From an uncultured Eubacteriales bacterium (lineage in GTDB: Bacteria > Bacillota > Clostridia > Christensenellales > Aristaeellaceae), in NCBI GenBank assembly GCA_902767315.1, contig CACXHB010000127.1, positions 1 to 47,772 of the forward strand: a stretch of DNA of 47,772 bases. The letters run 5' to 3'. Below the pieces are notes generated by a model. That model saw only the letters and a program-made list of their open reading frames with translations, made no database searches and was not told where the DNA came from. Shown in pieces: positions 16,087-26,167 of the stretch. A program made the translations under genes and the position numbers. Positions within the stretch are counted from its first letter, which is position 1. Each line of letters opens with the position of its first letter.

Positions 16087-17820
16087 TCAAATACGTTCAA
16101 ATTCGTCAATCCGGTCGGTAAGCACCTTCAGGGATCCGCGCCAGAAGTTCACGTCCGTCACGTCGATGCCCACGCCGGCGGCCACCTGACGCACGTCGCC
16201 GGAGGACGTATCCCGCAGAAGCTTATCGTACAGGGGCAGGAAATCCTCGCCCTTCTGCTGATACAGGGCGAAAACGCCCAGACCGAACAGCAGACCGAAG
16301 GCATAGGGGAAGTTATAGAAATGCAGCCCCGTGGAATAGTAATGGGACTTGCAGGCCCACATGTAGGGATGCATGCAGTTTTCGTCCAGGCCGTCGCCAT
16401 AGGTCTGGCGCTGGGCGTCCAGCATGATTTCGCACAGCTCGGCGGGGGTCAGCACATGATCGGCCCGGCGGGCGACCACTTCGGACTCAAACAGATACCG
16501 GCTGAGGATATCCACGATGACCTGCGCCGCGTCGGTGAGCTGCTGATCCAGCAGGGTGATCTGGGTCTGGGCGTCGCTTTCCTCAATAAGCTTGTTCACC
16601 AGCATGGTCTCGTTGAAGATGGAGGCCGTTTCCGCCAGAGGCATGGGATAATCGGACATGAGAATGGGGTTATCCTTCACGCAATCGTTGTGATAGGCGT
16701 GCCCCAGCTCATGGGCAAAGGTGCTGACGGAGGACAGGGAGCCGTCGAAATTGGCCAGCACATAGCTGGTGCCCAGAGGATGCGCGCCGGCGCAGAAGGC
16801 GCCGCCCACCTTGCCGGGACGGGGATACACGTCCACCCAATGATCTTCAAAGGCGTGGTCGATGAATTTGGCCATCTTGTCGCTGAACTTGGAAAACACC
16901 TGCTGCAAAAGGGCCCGTGCCTCGTCCAGGGAATATTCCTTCACGCTGGAGCCCAGGGGCGCAAACAGGTCATAGAACTTCAGGCCGCCCTCATAGCCCA
17001 GCTTTTGGGCCTTGGCCCGGAAGAACCGGCGGAAGGCCGGCAAAGATTCCTTCATGGCGGCAATCAGCGCGTCCAGGGTGGCGCGATCCATGTGGGCGTA
17101 ATCCAGGGAGGTATCCAGCACGGAATCGTAATGCCGCAGGCCGATGAGGGTCAGCGCCTCGCCCTTAATGGAATTCAGGCAGGCGGCCATGGGGGTCTCG
17201 ATGGCGGGATAGGCGGCGATTTCCGCCTCATAGGCCCGCTTGCGCACGTCCGCGTCGGGGCTGTAGGCCAGGCCGCGGATGGCGGAAAGGGGCTTTTTCT
17301 CCCCGTCGAATTCGATGAGCAGGCCCGCGTCCAGCTGATCCCGCAGAGTGGCGAAGGCGCCGCCGCCGGTCATCTGCATGCGCAGCACGGTATCCTCCAG
17401 CGCCGGGTCAATGACGTGAGCCGCGTCCTTCTTGAGATTGGAAAGCAGATACTCGTGGGCCTTCAGATAATCGGAATGGGCGGCGTAGATTGCGATATCC
17501 TTGTCCGCCAGATAGCGGCTCAGGGCGCTCATGACCTTCTGATTGCCCATGTCCATGATCATCAGCCGCTCCATCAGGCGGTTGGCGTTCTCATCGTTGA
17601 CATTGGCGGCATTGGTGAGGGAAACAAACAGCGACAGCTTCGCGAAGGTGACCATCACGTCGGAATAGTCCTTCAGGAAGGTCTCCACATCCGCCGGGCC
17701 CGCGAGCTTTTCCGCCCGACGGAGCATTTCCTCCAGCCGGCCGTCGATGCCCGCCAGATCAGATTTGAAGGCCTCGTCCTCAAAGCCGTTTTTGTAAAGC
17801 TTGGAAAGATCCCAATTCAT
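16087..17820 (-). CDS. pepF: M3 family oligoendopeptidase (PepF-like)
   Basis: A 577-residue zinc peptidase of the thimet/oligoendopeptidase F family, which degrades short peptides in the cytoplasm. The zinc motif HELGHAYH is at residues 370-377 (His370, Glu371 and His374 as ligands and base). The third ligand Glu lies in the downstream PLAETASIFNETM segment. The N-terminal helical domain (LSLFVSLTNAANVNDENANRL) is also typical. No signal peptide. AGGAGG precedes the ATG, and a very good promoter lies just upstream. It is a single-gene unit. Confidence 0.94.
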   Translation of the reverse strand: MNWDLSKLYKNGFEDEAFKSDLAGIDGRLEEMLRRAEKLAGPADVETFLKDYSDVMVTFAKLSLFVSLTNAANVNDENANRLMERLMIMDMGNQKVMSALSRYLADKDIAIYAAHSDYLKAHEYLLSNLKKDAAHVIDPALEDTVLRMQMTGGGAFATLRDQLDAGLLIEFDGEKKPLSAIRGLAYSPDADVRKRAYEAEIAAYPAIETPMAACLNSIKGEALTLIGLRHYDSVLDTSLDYAHMDRATLDALIAAMKESLPAFRRFFRAKAQKLGYEGGLKFYDLFAPLGSSVKEYSLDEARALLQQVFSKFSDKMAKFIDHAFEDHWVDVYPRPGKVGGAFCAGAHPLGTSYVLANFDGSLSSVSTFAHELGHAYHNDCVKDNPILMSDYPMPLAETASIFNETMLVNKLIEESDAQTQITLLDQQLTDAAQVIVDILSRYLFESEVVARRADHVLTPAELCEIMLDAQRQTYGDGLDENCMHPYMWACKSHYYSTGLHFYNFPYAFGLLFGLGVFALYQQKGEDFLPLYDKLLRDTSSGDVRQVAAGVGIDVTDVNFWRGSLKVLTDRIDEFERI

Positions 17821-17851
17821 AAAAACAGTCCTCCTGTGCAGATTTGCTTCT

Positions 17852-17880
17852 ATTATATCACCCGCGCCCGGTTCTGTAAA
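17852..17880 (-). promoter_or_regulatory. Sigma-A promoter of the oligoendopeptidase gene
   Basis: Minus strand: -35 TTTACA (17875-17880), exactly 17 bp, -10 TATAAT (17852-17857). The leader before the ATG is about 25 bases, with an AGGAGG. Confidence 0.85.
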
Positions 17881-17907
17881 CGGAAATACCGTCTATGCGC
17901 CGGGCCT

Positions 17908-18198
17908 TTACCAATCGACCCATTCCATTTCCCCTTCGATTTCCCAAAATCGGCGGCCGTCAATGACCGCGTCCGCCAGAAATCGCCGCATGCATTCCTC
18001 TTCCGTCGGTGCGCTGGCCTGGTAAACGGTATCGACATACCGGTCCGCATCGTCCCATAAATCGATGGTAAATTCAAACCTGCCCGTATCCGGATTCCGC
18101 AGCAGCCCGTGGAAGAAATATTTTTTCCCGTGATAGCGCACTGCCACTTCCTCATAAGTCGCATGCTCCAGAAAATCGTTCACATTGCCGCCCTTCAT
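17908..18198 (-). CDS. Small hypothetical protein (96 aa)
   Basis: A 96-residue soluble protein that I do not recognise. It is rich in aromatic and acidic residues (RYHGKKYFFHGLLRNPDTG, FEFTIDLWDDADRYVDTVYQ, WEIEGEMEWVDW) and looks like a small alpha/beta fold with several strands. GGGGGTGAAAGA precedes the ATG; a GTG five codons later is also possible. It ends 28 bp before the -35 of the pepF promoter and begins just beyond the terminator of the purine operon. No neighbour suggests a role. Another frame over the same bases is also open but has no ribosome binding site. Confidence 0.6.
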   Translation of the reverse strand: MKGGNVNDFLEHATYEEVAVRYHGKKYFFHGLLRNPDTGRFEFTIDLWDDADRYVDTVYQASAPTEEECMRRFLADAVIDGRRFWEIEGEMEWVDW

Positions 18199-18216
18199 TC
18201 TTTCACCCCCGAGACG

Positions 18217-18254
18217 TAAAACAGGCGCGGCCCGCCGAATGGGGCAGGCCGCGC
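18217..18254 (-). terminator. Intrinsic terminator of the purine operon
   Basis: Minus-strand hairpin: 12-bp stem GCGCGGCCTGCC/GGCGGGCCGCGC (18243-18254 with 18225-18236, one G-U pair) with a 6-base loop, followed by TGTTTTAC. It comes 24 bp after the fhs stop. Confidence 0.8.
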
Positions 18255-18277
18255 GATGGCAGGTATCCTCAAAAAAA

Positions 18278-19942
18278 TCAGAAAAGGCCGGTGATGTTGC
18301 CCGCTTCGTCCACGTCGATGGCCTCGGCGGCGGGCACCTTGGGCAGGCCGGGCATGGTCATGATGTCCCCGGTGAGGGCCACCACAAAGCCCGCGCCCGC
18401 GGAAAGCTTCAGCTGGCGCACGGTGACGGTGAAGCCCTCCGGCGCGCCCAGGAGCTTGGGGTTATCGGAGAAGGAATACTGGGTTTTGGCCACGCACACG
18501 GGCAGATTGCCGCAGCCCATTTCCGTAAGGCGCTTTTCTTCCCGGGCCGCTTCGGGGGTGAGCTTCACGCCCGCGCCGCCGTATACCCGGGTGACGATTT
18601 CCGCCAGCTTTTTGCGGATGGGCTGATCCAGTTCGTAGCTGAAGCGGAAGTGATTTTCCGCATCGCACAGGCGCACCACTTCCTCCGCCAGCTCCGTCGC
18701 GCCCAGGCCGCCCCTGGCCCACGCGTCGGACACCACGGCCTTCACTCCCGCCGCGGCGCATGCGCCGGTGATCAGGGCCATTTCCGCGTCGGTATCCGTG
18801 GGGAACCGGTTTACGGCCACCACGCAGGGCAGGCCGTAGACTTCCTTCATGTTGTGCACATGGCGCATCAGGTTGGGCAGGCCCTTCTGCACGTATTCGA
18901 TCTGAGGCAGGGTGGCGTTTTTCTTGCCCGCGCCGCCGTGAAGGGCCAGGGCGCGCACCGTGGCCACCACCACCGTGGCGTCCGGGGTCAGCCCCGCCGC
19001 CCGGCACTTGATGTCCAGGAACTTTTCCGCGCCCAGGTCGCCGCCGAAGCCCGCCTCGGTGACCACATAATCCGCCAGGGTCAGGGCCATGCGGGTGGCG
19101 ATGACGGAATTGCAGCCGTGGGCGATATTGGCGAAGGGACCGCCGTGCACCAGCGCCGGCGCGCCTTCCAGGGTCTGCACCAGATTGGGCTTCACCGCGT
19201 CCTTGAGCAGGGCGCACATGGCCCCGGCGGCCTTGAGATCCTTGGCGGTGACGGGGGTTCCTTCAAAGGAATAGCCCACCACGATGCGCTCCAGCCGCTT
19301 CTTCAGGTCGGCAAGGTCGTCTGCCAGGCAGAGCACCGCCATGATTTCGCTGGCCACGGTGATATCGAAGCCGTCTTCCCGGGGAGAGCCGTTGCTGCGG
19401 CCGCCCAGACCGTCCACCACATAGCGCAGCTGCCGGTCGTTCATGTCCATGCAGCGCTTCCAGGTAATCCGCCGGGGATCGATTCCCAGGGCGTTGCCCT
19501 GATGAATGTGATTGTCCAGCATGGCCGCCAGCAGGTTGCAGGCGGAGGTAATGGCGTGGAAATCGCCGGTGAAGTGCAGGTTGATGTCCTCCATGGGGGC
19601 CACCTGAGCCTGTCCGCCGCCGGTGGCGCCGCCCTTCAGGCCGAATACCGGGCCCAGAGAGGGCTCCCGCAGGGCCGCCATGGCGTTTTTGCCGATTTTC
19701 CGCAGGCCGTCGGTGAGGCCGATGCTGGTGGTGGTTTTGCCCTCGCCGGCGGAGGTGGGGGTAATGGCCGTTACCAGAATCAGCTTGCCCTTTTTGCCGC
19801 CGTCGGTGGTCAGGGGCAGCTTGGCCTTGTATTTGCCGTAGAGTTCGATGGATTCCGGGTCGACGCCGGCCGTGGCGGCGATTTCGCGAATGTCCTTCAG
19901 GGGGGTTCTCCGGGCGATTTCAATATCGGAAAGATACGTCAT
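18278..19942 (-). CDS. fhs: Formate-tetrahydrofolate ligase
   Basis: Makes 10-formyl-THF from formate, THF and ATP. The 554-residue length equals the family norm (about 556). The ATP-binding loop [16 protein letters not shown] is near residue 63. Other conserved blocks are [34 protein letters not shown] and the C-terminal [20 protein letters not shown]. The open frame runs 98 codons further upstream into purL, but the ATG at 19942 with GAGGTG upstream gives the canonical [10 protein letters not shown] start. It is last in the purine operon, 13 bp after purL. Its product is the formyl donor for PurN and the AICAR transformylase encoded upstream, so co-expression makes sense. Confidence 0.97.
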   Translation of the reverse strand: MTYLSDIEIARRTPLKDIREIAATAGVDPESIELYGKYKAKLPLTTDGGKKGKLILVTAITPTSAGEGKTTTSIGLTDGLRKIGKNAMAALREPSLGPVFGLKGGATGGGQAQVAPMEDINLHFTGDFHAITSACNLLAAMLDNHIHQGNALGIDPRRITWKRCMDMNDRQLRYVVDGLGGRSNGSPREDGFDITVASEIMAVLCLADDLADLKKRLERIVVGYSFEGTPVTAKDLKAAGAMCALLKDAVKPNLVQTLEGAPALVHGGPFANIAHGCNSVIATRMALTLADYVVTEAGFGGDLGAEKFLDIKCRAAGLTPDATVVVATVRALALHGGAGKKNATLPQIEYVQKGLPNLMRHVHNMKEVYGLPCVVAVNRFPTDTDAEMALITGACAAAGVKAVVSDAWARGGLGATELAEEVVRLCDAENHFRFSYELDQPIRKKLAEIVTRVYGGAGVKLTPEAAREEKRLTEMGCGNLPVCVAKTQYSFSDNPKLLGAPEGFTVTVRQLKLSAGAGFVVALTGDIMTMPGLPKVPAAEAIDVDEAGNITGLF

Positions 19943-19955
19943 GGGACAGAGCACC

Positions 19956-22900
19956 TCACTTAAAATATTCCACAGCCGAACGGAACAGCTGCATGTCGTA
20001 TTCACCGGGGACGTTTCGATACAGGCCGGAGCCGATGCGCTCCGAATGGCCCATCTTGCCCAGCACCCGGCCGTCGGGAGACAGAATGCCCTCGATGGCG
20101 CAAGCGGAGCCGTTGGGATTAAACAGAATCTCGTCCGTGGGCCGATCCTGCAGATCCACATACTGGGTGGCGATCTGGCCGTTTGCCGCCAGACGGGCGA
20201 CGACCTCCTCCGAGGCCATGAACCGGCCCTCGCCATGGGAAATGGGCACGGTGTACACGCTGCCCACCGGCGCGTGCTTCAGCCAGGGAGAATGGGCGGA
20301 GGCCACCCGAGTGCGCACCAGCCGGGACTGGTGGCGGCCGATGGTGTTGAAGGTCAGGGTGGGGCAGGTGACGTCGGTATCCACAATTTTGCCGAAGGGC
20401 ACCAAGCCCAGCTTGATCAGCGCCTGGAAGCCGTTGCACACCCCCAGCATCAGGCCGCCCCGCCGGTCCAGCAGGTCAGTCACCTGTTCCCGCACGGCGG
20501 GACTGCGGAAGAAGGCCGCAATGAGCTTGGCGGAACCGTCGGGTTCGTCGCCGCCGGAGAAGCCGCCGGGGATGAATACCGCCTGGGCGTTTTTCAGCGC
20601 CTGCGCAAAATTTTCCACGGAACGGGCCACGCCGGCGCTGGTGAGGTTGTTCATCACCAGAATTTCGGCCTTCGCGCCCGCGGCTTCCACCGCCTTGGCG
20701 GAATCGTATTCGCAATTGGTGCCGGGGAACACGGGAATCAGCACCGTGGGCCGGGCCGCGGGGGCAATGGGTGCGGCGGAAGAGACCTTTTCGCAGGAGA
20801 AAGCGGGAATCCTTCCGGCAGCGGTCGCCACCTTGGCGGGGAACACCTTTTCCAGCCGGTTTTCGTAGATAGTTTCCAATTCGGACAGAGAAACGCTCTC
20901 GCCCTGCCAGGTGAAGTTCCCATGGGCGGCGGTGCGGCCCAGGGTGCGGCCAAATTCGCTTTCGCCGGTGCATTCCACCACGAACCCGCCGTAGCAATAG
21001 CCGAAGAGGGTATTCAGGTCGCCTTCGAAATCGAAGCCCAGGCCGTTGCCCAGCGCCATTTTCAGAATAGCCTCGGCGCATCCGCCGTAGCCGGGGGTAT
21101 ACGCCGCGCAGATTTCGCCTTGGCGCATGCGCCGGGTAATCTCGTCGTACAGATGTTTCAAAGATTCCGCCGTGGGCAGGCCGTCCGCGCCATATTCCGG
21201 GGTGAGCAGCGCCACCCGGTGGCCCGGGGCCTTGAATTCGTCGGAAACGATATTGGCGATGCGCTCGGTGGTCACCGCAAAGGAAACCAGCGTGGGCGGC
21301 ACGTCCATTTTCTCAAAGGAGCCGCTCATGGAATCCTTGCCGCCGATGGCCGCCACGCCCAATTCCCGCTGGGCCCGATACGCGCCCAGCAGCGCGGACA
21401 GGGGTTTGCCCCAGCGTTTGGGGTCTCTGCCGGGCTTTTCGAAATATTCCTGGAAGGTGAGGTACACGTCTTCAAACTTCGCGCCGGTGGCCACCAGCCG
21501 GGAGACGGATTCCACCACCGCCAGATAGGCCCCGTGGAAGGGACTCTTTTCGGCGATAAAGGGATTATATCCCCAGGCCATCAGGGAGCACAGGCCGGTA
21601 TCGCCCTTTTCCAGAGAAATTTTCTGCACCATGGCCTGCACGGGGGTCAGCTGCCGGCGGCCGCCAAAGGGCATCAGCACCGCGCCCGCGCCGATGGTGG
21701 AATCGAAGCGTTCCGCCAGACCCCGCCGGGAACACACGTTCAAATCTCCCGCCAGCGCCTCCATGCCCGCCCGGAAGGAGGCGGGAATTTTCTTTTCAAA
21801 GGGCCTGGGGGCTTCGGCGCGCACGGTGATGTGCTTTTCCGCGCCGTTGGAATTCAAAAATTCCCGGGATACGTCCACGATGGTTTTGCCGCCAAAATGC
21901 ATCACCAGCCGGGGAGTCTCCGTCACGCGGGCCACCACCGTGGCCTCCAGATTTTCCTTTTCCGCCAGGGAGAGGAAATGCTCCGCGTCTTCGGGGGCTA
22001 CCACCACGGCCATGCGCTCCTGAGATTCGGAAATGGCCAGCTCTGTGCCCCCCAGGCCCTCGTACTTTTTGGGCACCTTGTCCAGATCGATTTCCAGGCC
22101 GTCCGCCAGTTCGCCGATGGCCACGGACACGCCGCCCGCGCCAAAATCGTTGCAGCGCTTAATCAGCCGGGAGGCCTCCGGGTTCCGGAACAGCCGCTGA
22201 AGCTTGCGCTCTTCGGGAGCGTTGCCCTTCTGCACCTCCGCGCCGCAGGTTTCCAGGGACTTGAGGGTGTGGGACTTGGAGGAACCGGTGGCCCCGCCGC
22301 AGCCGTCCCGGCCGGTGCGGCCGCCCAGCAGAATCACCACATCCCCGGGCAGGGGCGTTTCCCGGCGCACATTGGCGGCGGGAGCGGCGGCGATAACCGC
22401 GCCGATTTCCATGCGCTTGGCGGCGTAGCCGTCGTGATAGATTTCATCCACCTGACCGGTGGCCAGGCCGATCTGATTGCCATAGGAGGAATAGCCCGCC
22501 GCCGCGGTGGTGGTCAATTGCCGCTGGGGCAGCTTGCCGGGCAGCGTCTGGGCAACCGGGCGGGTGGGGTCCGCCGCGCCGGTGACCCGCATGGCCCCGT
22601 AAACATACGCCCGGCCGGACAGTGGGTCGCGAATGGCCCCGCCGATGCAGGTAGCCGCGCCGCCGAAGGGCTCGATTTCCGTAGGATGGTTATGGGTCTC
22701 GTTTTTGAACAGCAGCAGCCATTTCTGGGACTCGCCGTTTACGTCCACATCGATTTTCACGGTGCAGGCGTTGATTTCCTCGGATTCGTCCAGCTTTTCC
22801 AGCCTGCCTTCCTTCTTCAGGCAGCGCACCGCCACCGTGGCCAGATCCATCAGCGTCACAGGGCGATTTTCCCGGCCCAGATCCTTCCGGGCGGCAAGGT

Positions 22901-23645
22901 AATCCGCATAGGCCGCCTGCACAGTGGCGTCCTCGAAGGAGGCCGCGTCGATGCTGGTGAGGAAGGTGGTATGCCGGCAATGATCGGACCAGTAGGTGTC
23001 CAGCATCCGCACTTCCGTAAGGGTGGGATTCCGGCCTTCCTTTCGGAAATAATTCTGACAGAAGGCCGCGTCGTCCGCGTCCATGGCCAGGGCGTATTTT
23101 TCAACAAACGCCTCCAGACCCGCCCGATCCAGATTCAGGAAGCCCTCCACGGTTTCCACCGGAGCGGGGGCCTGATATTCCGTCACCAGGGTTTCGGGCT
23201 TTTCCATGGAAGCCTCCCGGGCCTCCACAGGGTTAATGACGTATTTCTTCAGCCGGGAGATTCCCTCTTCCGACACATTGCCGGAAACGGCGTAGACCTT
23301 CGCGGTGCGTACCGCGGGACGCTCCCCCTGGGAGAGGATCTGGATGCACTGGGCCGCGGAATCCGCCCGCTGATCGAACTGGCCGGGCAGATATTCCACG
23401 CAGAACACATGCTGCGCGCCGGTTTCGGGCATTTCCTCCGTGGCGTAATCCAGCTGCGGTTCGGAAAACACCTGAGCCGCCGCCTGATCGAACAGCGGAC
23501 GGCTGACGCCTTCCACGTCGTAACGGTTGAAAAGACGAATGCCCTCCAGCCCGTCGATGCCCAGAAATTCCCGGGCGTCGTTCAGAAGAGCGCGGGCCTC
23601 GTTGTCCAGACCGGGGCGTTTTTCTACAAAAATGCGATATACCAT
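19956..23645 (-). CDS. purL: Phosphoribosylformylglycinamidine synthase, single-chain PurL
   Basis: Fourth step of purine synthesis: FGAR + glutamine + ATP to FGAM. At 1229 residues it is the large form that joins the PurS-like, synthetase and glutaminase domains in one chain. Visible parts: an N-terminal PurS-like domain, the FGAM synthase motif [41 protein letters not shown], and the C-terminal class I amidotransferase with [15 protein letters not shown], the nucleophile Cys1070 in MLGVCNGFQ, and SHGEGRF with the catalytic His. It starts 1 bp after purD stops. A long open frame on the opposite strand is an artefact of GC-rich codons. Confidence 0.97.
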   Translation of the reverse strand: MVYRIFVEKRPGLDNEARALLNDAREFLGIDGLEGIRLFNRYDVEGVSRPLFDQAAAQVFSEPQLDYATEEMPETGAQHVFCVEYLPGQFDQRADSAAQCIQILSQGERPAVRTAKVYAVSGNVSEEGISRLKKYVINPVEAREASMEKPETLVTEYQAPAPVETVEGFLNLDRAGLEAFVEKYALAMDADDAAFCQNYFRKEGRNPTLTEVRMLDTYWSDHCRHTTFLTSIDAASFEDATVQAAYADYLAARKDLGRENRPVTLMDLATVAVRCLKKEGRLEKLDESEEINACTVKIDVDVNGESQKWLLLFKNETHNHPTEIEPFGGAATCIGGAIRDPLSGRAYVYGAMRVTGAADPTRPVAQTLPGKLPQRQLTTTAAAGYSSYGNQIGLATGQVDEIYHDGYAAKRMEIGAVIAAAPAANVRRETPLPGDVVILLGGRTGRDGCGGATGSSKSHTLKSLETCGAEVQKGNAPEERKLQRLFRNPEASRLIKRCNDFGAGGVSVAIGELADGLEIDLDKVPKKYEGLGGTELAISESQERMAVVVAPEDAEHFLSLAEKENLEATVVARVTETPRLVMHFGGKTIVDVSREFLNSNGAEKHITVRAEAPRPFEKKIPASFRAGMEALAGDLNVCSRRGLAERFDSTIGAGAVLMPFGGRRQLTPVQAMVQKISLEKGDTGLCSLMAWGYNPFIAEKSPFHGAYLAVVESVSRLVATGAKFEDVYLTFQEYFEKPGRDPKRWGKPLSALLGAYRAQRELGVAAIGGKDSMSGSFEKMDVPPTLVSFAVTTERIANIVSDEFKAPGHRVALLTPEYGADGLPTAESLKHLYDEITRRMRQGEICAAYTPGYGGCAEAILKMALGNGLGFDFEGDLNTLFGYCYGGFVVECTGESEFGRTLGRTAAHGNFTWQGESVSLSELETIYENRLEKVFPAKVATAAGRIPAFSCEKVSSAAPIAPAARPTVLIPVFPGTNCEYDSAKAVEAAGAKAEILVMNNLTSAGVARSVENFAQALKNAQAVFIPGGFSGGDEPDGSAKLIAAFFRSPAVREQVTDLLDRRGGLMLGVCNGFQALIKLGLVPFGKIVDTDVTCPTLTFNTIGRHQSRLVRTRVASAHSPWLKHAPVGSVYTVPISHGEGRFMASEEVVARLAANGQIATQYVDLQDRPTDEILFNPNGSACAIEGILSPDGRVLGKMGHSERIGSGLYRNVPGEYDMQLFRSAVEYFK

Positions 23646-23646
23646 C

Positions 23647-24918
23647 TTATTTTTCCACCTTCAGTGCTCTTTTACCGATGTCCCGCCGATAATATCCGTT
23701 TTCAAAGGAGACCTTTTCCGCCAGGGCGTAGGCCCGTTCCACCGCCTGCGCCAGGGTGGGCGCGGTGGCTGTCATGCCCAGCACCCGGCCGCCGGAGGAA
23801 ACCAGCGTATCTCCCTGACGCTTTGCGCCGGAGACGTAGATGTGCTCCCCTTCCGCCGGCACAGGCAGGGAAATGGGAAAGCCCTTTTCGTATTTTTCCG
23901 GATAGCCCTTGGAGGCGATCATCACGCAGCAGGCGGATTTGTCCTTCGCAAACCGGACGGGGGTATCCTTCAGATGGCCATCCGTTACGGCCCGCATCAC
24001 CGTGAACAGGTCACTTTCCATCAGCGGCAGCACCACCTGGGTTTCCGGGTCGCCGAAGCGGCAGTTATATTCGATGACCTTGGGGCCGTCCTGGGTGAGC
24101 ATCAGCCCGAAATACAGGCAGCCCTTGAAGGGCCGGCCCTCCCGGGCCATGGCGCGGATGGTGGGCAGGAAAATTTCCTCCATGCAGCGCCGGGCCACGT
24201 CTTCGGTATAGAAGGGATTGGGGGCGATGGTGCCCATGCCGCCGGTGTTCAGGCCCTGATCTCCGTCCAGCGCCCGCTTGTGGTCCATGGAGGAGACCAT
24301 GGGCGCCACGGTTTCTCCGTCGGTGAAGGAAAGCACGGAGATTTCCGGGCCCTCCAGGAATTCCTCCACCACCACCCGGCGGCCGGAGGCCCCGAAGGCT
24401 CCCTGCTCCATCATGAAGCACACCGCCTGCCGGGCCTCTTCCCGGGTGCGGCAGATGAGCACGCCCTTGCCCAGGGCCAGACCGTCCGCCTTGACCACCA
24501 TGGGCGCGGGGCGGCGGTCGATGTAGGAAAGGGCGGCCTCCATATCGTCGAAGATTTCATATTCGGCGGTGGGAATGCCGTATTTTTTCATGAGATTTTT
24601 GGCGAAGGCCTTGCTGCCCTCGATGATAGCGGCGTTTTTCCGGGGGCCGAAGCAGGGAATTCCCTTTTCCTCCAGCGCGTCCACCAGACCCAGCACCAGC
24701 GGGTCGTCCGGCGCCACCACGGCATACTCGATGTGCTCTTTTTCCGCGAACGCCACAATGGCGGGCAGATCCGTGGCGGCAATATCGACGCAAACCGCGT
24801 CCTGGGCGATGCCGCCGTTGCCCGGCAGGGCGAAAATTTCCGTCACTTCGGGATTTTTCTTCAGCGCCTGAATCAGGGCGTGTTCCCGTCCGCCGCCGCC
24901 CACAACCATGATCTTCAT
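23647..24918 (-). CDS. purD: Phosphoribosylamine-glycine ligase
   Basis: Second step of purine synthesis: phosphoribosylamine + glycine + ATP to GAR. A 423-residue ATP-grasp enzyme. N-terminal MKIMVVGGGGREHALIQAL and ALPGNGG; the ATP-grasp part has MVVKADGLALGKGVLIC, EEFLEGPEISVLSFTDG, DHKRALDGDQGLNTGGMG, and YNCRFGDPETQ with metal ligands. The ATG at 24918 has GGAGG at good distance; the open frame upstream is not homologous. It lies between the AICAR transformylase gene (64-bp gap) and purL (1 bp). Confidence 0.97.
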   Translation of the reverse strand: MKIMVVGGGGREHALIQALKKNPEVTEIFALPGNGGIAQDAVCVDIAATDLPAIVAFAEKEHIEYAVVAPDDPLVLGLVDALEEKGIPCFGPRKNAAIIEGSKAFAKNLMKKYGIPTAEYEIFDDMEAALSYIDRRPAPMVVKADGLALGKGVLICRTREEARQAVCFMMEQGAFGASGRRVVVEEFLEGPEISVLSFTDGETVAPMVSSMDHKRALDGDQGLNTGGMGTIAPNPFYTEDVARRCMEEIFLPTIRAMAREGRPFKGCLYFGLMLTQDGPKVIEYNCRFGDPETQVVLPLMESDLFTVMRAVTDGHLKDTPVRFAKDKSACCVMIASKGYPEKYEKGFPISLPVPAEGEHIYVSGAKRQGDTLVSSGGRVLGMTATAPTLAQAVERAYALAEKVSFENGYYRRDIGKRALKVEK

Positions 24919-24982
24919 AAAGCGAAACCTCCGAAAGCGTGATTTGTCTGAATGGAAAACGAAGCGTTTTCCGCCGCCGCGA

Positions 24983-26167
24983 TCAGTGATGGAACAGCCG
25001 CATGCCGGTGAAGGCCATGACCATGCCCAGCCGGTCGCATTCCTCAATGACGTTATCATCCCGCACGGAGCCGCCGGGTTCCGCCACGTAGCTTACGCCG
25101 GAGCGGGCGGCGCGGATGATGTTGTCGCCGAAGGGGAAGAACGCGTCGCTGCCCAGGGCCACGCCGGTAATGCCGGCCAGGTAAGCCTTCTTCTCCTCCC
25201 GGGTGAAGGGGGCAGGGCGATGGGTAAACACCTGCTGCCACGCGCCGTCGTCCAGCACGTCCTCGGGGGTATCGCCCAGATACGCGTCGATGGCGTTATC
25301 CCGCTCGGGGCGGCCCAGGCCGGGCAGGAAGGGCAGCTCCAGCACCTTCTCACTCTGGCGCAGGTGCCAGAAATCCGCCTTGGAGCCCGCCAGCCGGGTG
25401 CAGTGAATGCGGGACTGCTGGCCCGCGCCCACGCCGATGGCCTGTCCGTCCACGGCGTAGCACACGGAATTGGACTGGGTGTACTTCAGGGTAATCAGGG
25501 AAATGATGAGATCCCGCACGGCGGAATCCGGCAGATTCTTATTTTTGGTGACGATATTTTCCAGCAGAGCGCGATTGATTTCAAAATTGTTCCGGCCCTG
25601 TTCGAAGGTCACGCCGAAGACCTGCTTGCGCTCCAGCGGGTCGGGGACGTAATCGGGATCGATGCGCACCACGTTGTACGCGCCCTTTTTCTTGGTCTTC
25701 AGAATTTCCAGGGCCTTGGGGGTATAGCCAGGCGCGATCACGCCGTCGGAAACCTCCCGCTTAATCAGCCGGGCGGTGGTGGCGTCGCATTCATCGGAAA
25801 GGGCGATCCAGTCGCCGAAGGAGGACATCCGGTCCGTGCCCCGGGCCCGGGCGTAGGCGCTGGCCAGGGGGGAATCGTCCAGGCCCTTCACGTCTTCCAC
25901 AAAGCAGGCCTTCTTCAGCTTCTCGGGCAGCTGCAGGCCCACGGCGGCGGAGGTGGGGCTGACGTGCTTGAAGGAGGCGGCGGCGCACATGCCCAGGGCC
26001 TTCTTCAATTCCTGCACCAATTGCCAGCTGTTCAGCGCGTCCAGAAAATTGATGTACCCGGGCCTTCCGCAGAGGATTTCCACGGGCAGATCACTGTCGT
26101 CGTGCATGTAAATGCGGGCGGGCTTCTGGTTGGGGTTGCAGCCGTACTTCAGGGAAAATTCTTTCAT
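24983..26167 (-). CDS. purH: AICAR transformylase, stand-alone (PurH C-terminal type)
   Basis: Converts AICAR + 10-formyl-THF to FAICAR. The 394-residue protein corresponds to the transformylase half of bifunctional PurH and lacks the usual N-terminal IMP cyclohydrolase (MGS-like) domain. Key motifs: LKYGCNPNQKPA, the catalytic Lys-His in FKHVSPTSAAVG, SFGDWIALSD, VSDGVIAPGYTPKALEIL, NSVCYAVDGQAIGVGAGQQSR, and GSDAFFPFGDNI. The missing cyclisation step is supplied by the next protein upstream in the operon, whose stop it overlaps by 4 bases (ATGA). Confidence 0.95.
   Translation of the reverse strand: MKEFSLKYGCNPNQKPARIYMHDDSDLPVEILCGRPGYINFLDALNSWQLVQELKKALGMCAAASFKHVSPTSAAVGLQLPEKLKKACFVEDVKGLDDSPLASAYARARGTDRMSSFGDWIALSDECDATTARLIKREVSDGVIAPGYTPKALEILKTKKKGAYNVVRIDPDYVPDPLERKQVFGVTFEQGRNNFEINRALLENIVTKNKNLPDSAVRDLIISLITLKYTQSNSVCYAVDGQAIGVGAGQQSRIHCTRLAGSKADFWHLRQSEKVLELPFLPGLGRPERDNAIDAYLGDTPEDVLDDGAWQQVFTHRPAPFTREEKKAYLAGITGVALGSDAFFPFGDNIIRAARSGVSYVAEPGGSVRDDNVIEECDRLGMVMAFTGMRLFHH

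Noticed and set aside
17853..18164. Alternative 103-codon frame over the small hypothetical gene
   Set aside because: It runs through the pepF promoter and has no ribosome binding site; the 96-codon frame has one.
19943..20236. N-terminal extension of formate-THF ligase into purL
   Set aside because: The codons overlap the purL glutaminase domain in another frame and read as Arg/Pro/Ser-rich noise.
19848..24005. 1385-codon open frame antisense to fhs, purL and purD
   Set aside because: His/Gly/Leu-rich translation with no domain; it is the mirror of GC-rich codon use in purL. Similar long antisense frames over sbcC, mnmG, dnaK and rho are rejected for the same reason.
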